Below, in pieces: positions 50,779 through 56,567 of a DNA stretch of 56,567 nt. The notes beneath the pieces were generated by a model. That model was not told the DNA's origin. It did no database searches and saw only the letters and a list, made by a program, of their open reading frames with translations. Each line of letters begins with the position of its first letter. The stretch's first letter is position 1. Position numbers and translations under genes: made by a program. Location: the NCBI GenBank assembly GCA_964444795.1, contig CAYUIQ010000019.1:1-56567 (forward strand), read 5' to 3'. This DNA is from JABMRP01 sp964444795 (GTDB lineage Bacteria > Planctomycetota > Planctomycetia > Pirellulales > Thermoguttaceae).

Positions 50779-51822
50779 CTACACCTTCGGCCCGCTTTCG
50801 TAGCGGCCGAAGACCATGCGGCCGGCGCTGGTTTGCAGGACGCTGGTCACGCTGATGGTGACCACCGCGTTGACGTGATCGCGGCCGGCCTCGACAACGA
50901 CCATCGTGCCGTCGTCGAGATAGCCCACGCCTTGTCCCGGCTCCTCGCCCGGCTTGATCAACCGCACGTCGACCTGTTCGCCGGGTAGGAAGACGGGCTT
51001 CAGGGCGTTGGCCAGATCGTTGAGATTAATCACCCCCACGCCGTGCAGCCGGGCGATCTTGTTGAGGTTGTAGTCGTTGGTGATCAGCTTGCCGGAAAGG
51101 TGCTTGGCCAACAAGACCAGCTTCAGGTCGACCGACTGGCCGGAGAACTCGGGCAGTTCGTGGTCGTGGATGTGCAGATCGACTTCGGCGTTCTTTCGCA
51201 AGCGGTTAAGGATATCCAATCCCCGCCGGCCGCGGCTGCGACGCATCCGATCGGAACTGTCGGCGATTCCTTGAAGCTCGGTGATGACGAACCGCGGCAT
51301 GATCAACTGGCTATCCAACGCGTTGGTTTCCACCACGTCGGCGATCCGCCCGTCGATCACCACGCTGGTATCCAACACATACGGCCGCCGCCCCTTCACC
51401 TCCTTGGAGAACTCGACATAGGGGATGATGAAGCGGAAGTCGTCGCGGGTCTGCATCAGCAGGCTGATACAGAGGTAGCAGAAGATGGCCCCCAGGCCGA
51501 GTTGCACTCCGTAGCGAATGTGCGCGAGTTTCTCGGCCTGCGCCTTGACATCGCTATCCAAGAGCGGCGTCAGCGCGAGACTGGCCACGTAGGCCAGGAA
51601 CAGACCGACGATCATGCCGAAGTAAACCGCCGAGATGGCGTCGAGACGCTTCCGGGGGATGGCTATGTCGATAGCGATCACCACCAGGGCCGACCCGATC
51701 ACTCCCAGAAACGTGCAGGCCATCCAGACGGGATCATTGGGTACCAGCCCCGACGTGATCAGCGTGGTCGCGATCCCGCTGGCTACCATGACGAAGAAAC
51801 ATCGAAGGATTATCAGGCCCAT
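50779..51822 (-). CDS. PIN/TRAM domain integral membrane protein (YacL family)
   Basis: 347 residues. About four N-terminal helices (LRCFFVMVASGIATTLI; WMACTFLGVIGSALVVIAID; AVYFGMIVGLFLAYVASLAL; LGLGAIFCYLCISLLM), then a PIN domain with the acidic set (YVLDTSVVIDGRI, FVITELQGIADSS, KLITNDYNLNKIA), then a TRAM domain (GEQVDVRLIKPGEEPGQGVGYLDDGTMVVVEAGRDHV). This is the YacL/'PilT-like' family, probably an RNase or RNA-binding protein at the membrane. Convergent with the TPR gene. Confidence 0.93.
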   Translation of the reverse strand: MGLIILRCFFVMVASGIATTLITSGLVPNDPVWMACTFLGVIGSALVVIAIDIAIPRKRLDAISAVYFGMIVGLFLAYVASLALTPLLDSDVKAQAEKLAHIRYGVQLGLGAIFCYLCISLLMQTRDDFRFIIPYVEFSKEVKGRRPYVLDTSVVIDGRIADVVETNALDSQLIMPRFVITELQGIADSSDRMRRSRGRRGLDILNRLRKNAEVDLHIHDHELPEFSGQSVDLKLVLLAKHLSGKLITNDYNLNKIARLHGVGVINLNDLANALKPVFLPGEQVDVRLIKPGEEPGQGVGYLDDGTMVVVEAGRDHVNAVVTISVTSVLQTSAGRMVFGRYESGPKV

Positions 51823-52016
51823 GGTCGTTTGCCGCTCGAGGAGCCAAATCTAAGGTTACCGAAACGGGTGGGTACGTGTGGCAGGGCCGAGCCGCGAGAC
51901 AGCGGGCGACACACCTCCATTGTAGGGATACCGCACGCAAAGCGAAAGTAGCGCTCGCTATCCGGGGGGATCGCGGTGTACCCTTGAGGTAGGGTATCCA
52001 CCAAATCACTGGGCGT

Positions 52017-53225
52017 TCAGTTCTCCAAAGGTGTCAGCCCGTCGGACGGGTATCCGAACTGCCGCATGGCAAATCGGTCGGTCATGCCGGCCAAATAGTC
52101 TCCCACCGATCGGGCAACGCCAAATTGCCCACAGCGCCGGCGAAATCGGGGTGGCAGGAGTTCGGGCTTCTCGACATAACGGTCGAACATCTGCCGGAGT
52201 GTCTCTTGGGCGCGGCTGCGCATCCGCAGGACCTGTGGGTGGCGGTAGACGCGATCGAAGAGGAACTGCTCCAATTGCTGCTTCTGCTCGGCCAGGGCGG
52301 CGCTGGGGCGGATCAGAATCGGGGCGCGGCGGACCGCCCCGATGCCATCGACGCACCCCTGAGCCAATCGCTCCCGCGCTCCCTGCAACACGTCGCCGAC
52401 TTGCCAATCGATCAACTCGTGGATCACCGCTTGCTTCAGTTGATCCCGATCGAGATTGCTCCAGCGAACGCGCACCCGGGCGACCGTTTCCCGCCACAGG
52501 GGCACCTCCGACAATTCGTCCAGCGTCAACAACCCGAGCTGCAAAGCATCGTCGGCGTCGTGCGTGTCGTAGGCGATGCTGTCGGCCGTGTCGACCACTT
52601 GGACTTCCAAGAGCGGACTCTCGCCGGTCGCTTGCCCTGCAACCCGGGGCGCCGGCTCCGCGATCCGCGCTGCTTGACCGTCGAGTACTTCGATCGTGAG
52701 GTTCAGCCCGGGGAAGTCGGAATAGCGCTGTTCGAGCTGTTCGACGATGCGCAGCGCCTGGCGATTATGGCCGAAACCGCCGTCGGAAGCCAGGCACTCG
52801 TCGAGCGTTTGCTCGCCGGCGTGGCCGAACGGTGGATGGCCGATATCGTGGGCCAGAGCCAGCGCTTCGATCAGGTCCTCGTTCAGCCGCAACGCCCGAC
52901 CGATGGTTCGGGCCACCGACGCCACTTCCAACGTGTGCGTCAATCGGGTTCGATGGTAGTCGCCCAATTCGCCGGTGAAGACCTGCATCTTATTGCTCAG
53001 CCGGCGATACGCGGCGCTATGGACGATGCGGTCGCGGTCGCGCTGGAAAGGCGAACGGTAGGGATGCGGCGGCTCGCGATGTCTTCGCCCGGCCGAGTCG
53101 ATGCCGTGCATCGCATAAGGCGCCAACACGGCCGCGTCTCGCCGCACCAGCGCTTCGGCCAAACGGGTCGGAGGATCGGTGCCGGAAGTCGGCGGCTCGT
53201 CGGTGGATCGTTGCGGGTGCGTCAT
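52017..53225 (-). CDS. dgt: Deoxyguanosinetriphosphate triphosphohydrolase-like protein
   Basis: 402 residues from the ATG at 53225, four bases overlapping the HIT gene stop; a longer frame adds 15 residues inside that gene. HD-domain phosphohydrolase of the dGTPase family: RTPYRSPFQRDRDRIVHSAAYRRLSNKMQVF-type start (here PYRSPFQRDRDRI), THTLEVASVARTIGRAL, and the HD signature ALAHDIGHPPFGHAGE, then GFGHNRQALRIV and DSIAYDTHDADDAL. Hydrolyses dNTPs to nucleoside and triphosphate, regulating the pool. Co-transcribed with the HIT hydrolase. Confidence 0.94.
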   Translation of the reverse strand: MTHPQRSTDEPPTSGTDPPTRLAEALVRRDAAVLAPYAMHGIDSAGRRHREPPHPYRSPFQRDRDRIVHSAAYRRLSNKMQVFTGELGDYHRTRLTHTLEVASVARTIGRALRLNEDLIEALALAHDIGHPPFGHAGEQTLDECLASDGGFGHNRQALRIVEQLEQRYSDFPGLNLTIEVLDGQAARIAEPAPRVAGQATGESPLLEVQVVDTADSIAYDTHDADDALQLGLLTLDELSEVPLWRETVARVRVRWSNLDRDQLKQAVIHELIDWQVGDVLQGARERLAQGCVDGIGAVRRAPILIRPSAALAEQKQQLEQFLFDRVYRHPQVLRMRSRAQETLRQMFDRYVEKPELLPPRFRRRCGQFGVARSVGDYLAGMTDRFAMRQFGYPSDGLTPLEN

Positions 53226-53776
53226 GAGGGGCCGGGGAGGTTTCCCAGCGACACGGCCAGCGCTTCCCAAAGCGCGTCGAGCGACTGGGGAATGACTTTG
53301 ATGCCGGCGGTAACGGGCATGAAATTCGTGTCGCCGTCCCAGCGCGGAACAATGTGCCAGTGGAGATGGCCGGGCAAACCGGCCCCGCCAACCCGGCCAA
53401 GATTCAGGCCGATGTTGAACCCCTGGGCACGGATCGTCTCCTCCAACTTCCCGACCATCACCCCGGCAGCGTCCATGATGTCGGCGTGCTCATCCGGAGT
53501 CAGTTCGTCCAGCCGGCTCTTGTGGTCTAGCGGCGCAATCAACAGATGCCCGTTGTTGTATGGGTACTTGTTGAGGATCACGATACAGTGCTCCCGACGG
53601 TCGACCACCCAACGCCGGCGGTCGGCGCCCTCGGTCCGTTCGGCCACGGCCTGACAGATAAAGCAGTCGTGCTCCGCGCCGGGGAGCCACTCGAACTCCA
53701 CCTTCTGGGGAATCTCTTCGCGTTTGTCGCCCTGCACGTAGGACAATCGCCAGGGTGCCCAAAGTCGCTCGTCCAC
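53222..53776 (-). CDS. HIT family hydrolase (AP4A-phosphorylase-like)
   Basis: 184 residues from a GTG with AAGGAG eight bases upstream. The histidine triad is HLHWHIVPRW, preceded by NLGRVGGAGLPGHLHWH. CFIC near residue 39 is probably half of a zinc site. NKYPYNNGHLLIAPLDH is the usual HIT strand. Ap4A hydrolase/phosphorylase-like HIT proteins degrade dinucleoside polyphosphates. Four-base overlap with dgt suggests a shared nucleotide-cleaning operon. Confidence 0.92.
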   Translation of the reverse strand: MDERLWAPWRLSYVQGDKREEIPQKVEFEWLPGAEHDCFICQAVAERTEGADRRRWVVDRREHCIVILNKYPYNNGHLLIAPLDHKSRLDELTPDEHADIMDAAGVMVGKLEETIRAQGFNIGLNLGRVGGAGLPGHLHWHIVPRWDGDTNFMPVTAGIKVIPQSLDALWEALAVSLGNLPGPS

Positions 53777-54157
53777 GGTTGCGGCTCCTTATCCAACGTT
53801 ACGATGGCGCTGCGATGGCGTCGCACACAACAAGTGACAAATCTATACGACATCGCGATTTAGGGCAAGTCGAACCGCCTCGGAGATGAACCGTTCGGTG
53901 GCGTGGGAGAATCGTTGGAGTCGGTCCGATCGGTGCGAGCGCTTTCATGGAACCACCCGTCGGAGCTGGTTCGGGGGACGGTCGTGAGGCATGTCGCCGG
54001 CTTGGCGAATGTTCCTTTTCTTGGGGATACTACCGATGTGTCGGCCGGGGTGGATTGTCTCGGCAAGGCTCGCTCATCCGGACGATATCTTCCCATATCG
54101 CAGCGTTCCATCTCGATCGACTGCCCCCGCCGACCGGAATACCCGAGGAATCCGCCC
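53777..54157. other. Intergenic region, no gene seen
   Basis: About 380 bases between divergent genes. The frames translate to Arg/Ser/Pro-rich sequence. A 'gaggaa' ribosome-binding site precedes the next start at 54158. The two promoters presumably lie here but are not recognisable. Confidence 0.4.
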
Positions 54158-54451
54158 ATGAAGAAGGACACTTTCCGCATTGTCACCCGGGCCGCCGATG
54201 GCACGTTGCGCATTCGCGATTACGAGGACCAAGACGTTCTGCTGAAGCGTCATGTCCAGGTTGGCGTGGACGATTGCAGCACGGATCTGGAACTGCGGGG
54301 GATGCCCGTCTTTCGTGGCCTGATTGGCCCCATCCCCGAAGACGAAAATGTGATCCGCTATGAAACGCCCGAAGTATTCGAAACGTTGACCAAAGAATGG
54401 GGTGCGGTGAAGCGCGCCTCGCGCCGCTCGCGGTCCCGGTCCCGGAAGTAG
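54158..54451 (+). CDS. Small protein, unknown function
   Basis: 97 residues from the ATG at 54158, with GAGGAA seven bases upstream. Strand-rich: FRIVTRAADGTLRIRDYEDQDVLLKRHVQVGVDDCSTDLELRGM, with one Cys, then PVFRGLIGPIPEDENVIRYETPEVFETLTKEW, and a basic Arg/Ser tail (SRRSRSRSRK) that could bind nucleic acid. I do not recognise the family; start, ribosome-binding site and composition support a gene. Confidence 0.62.
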   Translation: MKKDTFRIVTRAADGTLRIRDYEDQDVLLKRHVQVGVDDCSTDLELRGMPVFRGLIGPIPEDENVIRYETPEVFETLTKEWGAVKRASRRSRSRSRK

Positions 54452-54576
54452 ACATGGCTCTCCTGAGGGGTGCGCGACCCCCTCTCCTTCCGGTCGGTAG
54501 GCCGCCTCTTGCAAATGGGACTCGAATCGACCATCCTGGGTGATTGTCCGAAAGCCACGTGGAAGAGGAGCCAGGC

Positions 54577-54867
54577 GTGATCGACGAAGAACTGCTCGGC
54601 CTGTTGGTCTGTCCCGAGGACCGGAGCCCGCTGGTCCTGGCCGAGGAGCCGCTGATGGCGCAAGTCAATCGGGCGATCGCCATGGGGCAACTCAAGAACC
54701 GGGCCGGCAGTGTGGTCGATGCGGCGATCGAAGCGGCCCTGGTGCGCCAGGACGGCACGCTGCTGTATCCGATCGTCGACGGCATCCCCGTCATGCTCAT
54801 CGAGGAAGCGATCCCCGTCGACCAATTGGAGGGCCCCGAAGCTCCATCGCCGAGGGACCCCGCATGA
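54577..54867 (+). CDS. Trm112-like protein
   Basis: 96 residues from GTG 54577, chosen for GGAG six bases upstream. Core: IDEELLGLLVCPEDRSPLVLAEEP...DGTLLYPIVDGIPVMLIEEA, the Trm112/YcaR fold. Classic members have four zinc Cys; only one (CPED) remains here. A 45-residue helical insert sits between the halves. Trm112 proteins partner methyltransferases or act alone as small zinc-ribbon-like proteins. Its stop overlaps the start of the next gene by four bases (ATGA). Confidence 0.85.
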   Translation: MIDEELLGLLVCPEDRSPLVLAEEPLMAQVNRAIAMGQLKNRAGSVVDAAIEAALVRQDGTLLYPIVDGIPVMLIEEAIPVDQLEGPEAPSPRDPA

Positions 54868-55211
54868 CCGCCGAAAAGACCCTTTTCAAGAAGATCATCG
54901 ATCGCGAGATTCCCGCAACGATCGTGTATGAGGACGAGCGGTGTCTGGCGTTCGAGGATATCAACCCGGTGGCCCCGACGCACGTCATCGTCATTCCGAA
55001 GAAGGAAATCGCCTCGGTCGACGACATGTCGGAGGAAGACGAGGCGGTGGTGGGACATCTCTTCGTGGTGATGCGGAAAATTGCCGCCCAGTTGCACCTG
55101 GAAAGCGGCTATCGCGTGGTCACCAACTGCGGTCGCGACGCTGGCCAGGAAGTCATGCATCTGCATTTCCACCTGCTCGGCGGGCGTGGTTTCCGCTGGC
55201 CGCCGGGGTAG
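54864..55211 (+). CDS. HIT domain protein of the HinT type
   Basis: 115 residues, ATGA overlap with the Trm112-like gene. Standard HinT layout: MTAEKTLFKKIIDREIPATIVYEDERCLAFEDINPVAPTHVIVIPKK, then the triad HLHFHLLGGRGFRWPPG at the end. HinT hydrolyses nucleoside phosphoramidates. A second, different HIT protein lies 1 kb upstream on the other strand, so the window carries two HIT branches. Confidence 0.95.
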   Translation: MTAEKTLFKKIIDREIPATIVYEDERCLAFEDINPVAPTHVIVIPKKEIASVDDMSEEDEAVVGHLFVVMRKIAAQLHLESGYRVVTNCGRDAGQEVMHLHFHLLGGRGFRWPPG

Positions 55212-55312
55212 CCTCCGCGGCGACTGCGCCCGGACAGTGGTATGCTTTCCCGGGTGGAACTTTTGCACCCGGCGGAGCGTCCAACGCCCTGACCCATGCC
55301 AGGAGCCCTCTC

Positions 55313-56567
55313 ATGCGAAAAATGCAGTGCGTCAGCGTATGCCTTCTTCTCGTCTGTCTTGTCAGCCAAGCGGCCGCCGATGTCGATCTGGTGACTATCC
55401 CCCGACGAGAGGGGGTGCAGCTCACCATCTACAACTCCGAAGATATCACCATGGTCCGCGAGCATCGGCTGCTGACCGTGAAGCCGGGCATCAATCGCAT
55501 CCAGTTCACCTGGGCCAATACGCTGATCGATCCGACCAGCATCGATTTCCGCATTCTCGATCATCAGGACAAGGTCGATCTGATCGACACGACTTTTCCC
55601 AGTGGCCGCAACGACGCCTTGCAATGGAACATTCGTAGCGCGGTGGCCGGCAAACTGCCCGTCGAAATCCGCTACTTCACCAGCGGCATTACGTGGTCGG
55701 CCGATTACGTGGGTGTTGCCAACGAAGCCGAGACCGAGTTGAAACTGACCGGTTACGTTCGCGTGGAGAACAATTCGGGCGAACTTTACGACAACGCCCA
55801 GACACGACTGGTGGTGGGCACGATCAACCTCGTCGAACGAATCGCCGAACTGGCCCAACGGCAGGCACCCAGCGGTCAATCGGGGCCGGGCCGAAGGGGT
55901 GGCGTCCGCGATCTGCCCGAGGGATTGCGTCGGCAGGTTCAAAACGAATTGGCCGATTCTTACGACGAAGCCGACATGAAGCCCGACGACGGCGAAGTCG
56001 CCACACCCAAGCAGGTCGTCAAGCGGGGCCTGTCCGAATATTTTCTCTTTACCATCGAGGGGCGCGAGGATATCAAGGACAAAGAGCCCAAGCGGATGAT
56101 CTCGATGGACGTCGGCCAGGTGCCGCTGGAGTGTGTCTACAAGCTGACCGATCGCGACGGCGGGGCGCAGTTCACGAAGTTCTACCGCTTCAAGAACATC
56201 AAACTGCTCGATGACGACGGCAAAGAGAAGGATCTGTCGACGATGGAGAACCTGGGGCTGTCGCCGCTGCCCAACGGAAGCGTGCGGCTGTTTTCCGAAT
56301 ACCAGAACAAAGATCTCGCTTACGTCGGTGGCACGACGACCAAGTATGTGCCCATCGGCGATCGGGTCGAGGTGAACGTCGGCCGCGATGCCGATATCAC
56401 GGTCGCCCGGCGAATCAAGGACCGGCAGGTCAGCAACATCGTCGCCCGGCAGTACAAGCGGCGCGTCGACGATGAGTTCGTGATGTATTACGACCTAATC
56501 GACTTCAACGAAACGATCACCTACGAAGAGGAGATCATCTCGGGCAAGGCGGTCGACGTGAAGACCG
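55313..56567 (+). CDS. Secreted DUF4139-like protein, 3' end outside window
   Basis: At least 418 residues, open to the window end. AGGAG precedes the ATG at 55313. Signal peptide (MRKMQCVSVCLLLVCLVSQAAA), then beta-rich sequence: VQLTIYNSEDITMVREHRLLTVKPGINRIQFTW and the DUF4139-type core LKLTGYVRVENNSGELYDNAQTRLVVG, followed by LSEYFLFTIEGREDIKDKEPKRMI and further strands near YVGGTTTKYVPIGDRVEVNVG. The layout resembles DUF4139 domain proteins of unknown function. Periplasmic or surface located. Confidence 0.82.
   Translation, partial: MRKMQCVSVCLLLVCLVSQAAADVDLVTIPRREGVQLTIYNSEDITMVREHRLLTVKPGINRIQFTWANTLIDPTSIDFRILDHQDKVDLIDTTFPSGRNDALQWNIRSAVAGKLPVEIRYFTSGITWSADYVGVANEAETELKLTGYVRVENNSGELYDNAQTRLVVGTINLVERIAELAQRQAPSGQSGPGRRGGVRDLPEGLRRQVQNELADSYDEADMKPDDGEVATPKQVVKRGLSEYFLFTIEGREDIKDKEPKRMISMDVGQVPLECVYKLTDRDGGAQFTKFYRFKNIKLLDDDGKEKDLSTMENLGLSPLPNGSVRLFSEYQNKDLAYVGGTTTKYVPIGDRVEVNVGRDADITVARRIKDRQVSNIVARQYKRRVDDEFVMYYDLIDFNETITYEEEIISGKAVDVKT

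Noticed and set aside
52125..53654. 509-codon plus-strand open frame opposite dgt and the HIT gene
   Set aside because: Both minus-strand genes have full family signatures; the antisense frame has none and spans two unrelated genes.
1..56567. CRISPR array, tRNA, rRNA, integrase or transposase genes
   Set aside because: Looked for regular direct repeats, tRNA-like cloverleaf ends and transposase motifs (DDE, HUH, tyrosine recombinase) and saw none; the only repeats are short palindromes.

Overview
The window is GC-rich DNA from a Planctomycetota bacterium, most likely Pirellulales-like. The main evidence is a duplicated module of DUF1559 proteins, each opening with the planctomycete type-IV-pilin-like leader MRRREGFTLVELLVVIAIIG, each followed by a small lipoprotein. 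Supporting evidence is a planctomycete-style Tad pilus locus, many secreted and lipoprotein genes with no recognised family, and abundant short palindromic repeats between genes. One 100-N block (20336-20435) shows this is a scaffolded draft assembly. No rRNA, tRNA, CRISPR array, insertion sequence or phage was recognised.

Layout. 1-5.7 kb: ThuA-like secreted protein, a small membrane protein, a histidine kinase with a haem-type CxxCH sensor, then an AAA ATPase overlapping a TOPRIM-like (DUF4276/RloB-type) gene, a layout like two-gene OLD/AbiL/PARIS anti-phage modules. 5.6-10.8 kb: priA, nadD, a soluble histidine kinase, a lipoprotein. 11.4-19 kb: a 578-residue protein made of two diverged kinase-like halves, a decayed Asn-rich relic, a HEAT-like secreted protein, rarA, a small DUF4258 gene pair resembling a toxin-antitoxin operon, a zinc-ribbon membrane protein and a LysM/L,D-transpeptidase. 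19-22 kb: two copies of a DUF1559 + lipoprotein module, each behind the same type of promoter. 22-26 kb: pyrE, an orphan nuclease-like/winged-helix protein, and a sulfur operon (cysH, Rrf2 regulator, TSUP transporter) behind a near-consensus promoter and a structured leader. 26-38 kb: Ski2-like helicase, comM/yifB, a DUF2459 lipoprotein, a ctpA-type protease, tsaD, a CPBP membrane protease and two polytopic membrane proteins.

38.3-50.8 kb is a Flp/Tad pilus locus: a c-di-GMP-I (GEMM) riboswitch, flp pilin, a strong intrinsic terminator, prepilin peptidase cpaA, tadE, cpaB, the secretin cpaC, tadZ, tadA, tadB, tadC, a secreted protein of unknown function and a TPR lipoprotein (TadD-like). The riboswitch and the terminator together suggest second-messenger control of pilin and separate dosage of pilin and machinery. 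Both cytoplasmic ATPases, tadZ and tadA, carry a frameshift near the 5' end. This is either decay, a switchable state (the tadZ one lies in a CG-repeat) or assembly error.

50.8-56.6 kb: a PIN-TRAM membrane protein, dgt overlapping a HIT hydrolase, a small unknown gene, a Trm112-like gene overlapping a second HIT protein, and the 5' part of a secreted DUF4139-like protein that leaves the window.

The best candidates for something new are the ATPase-TOPRIM pair, the two-lobed pseudokinase-like protein, the riboswitch-controlled Tad locus with its double frameshift and Zn-knuckle secretin tail, and the nuclease-like/winged-helix orphan. All functions are inferred from recalled family features; no database search was possible.
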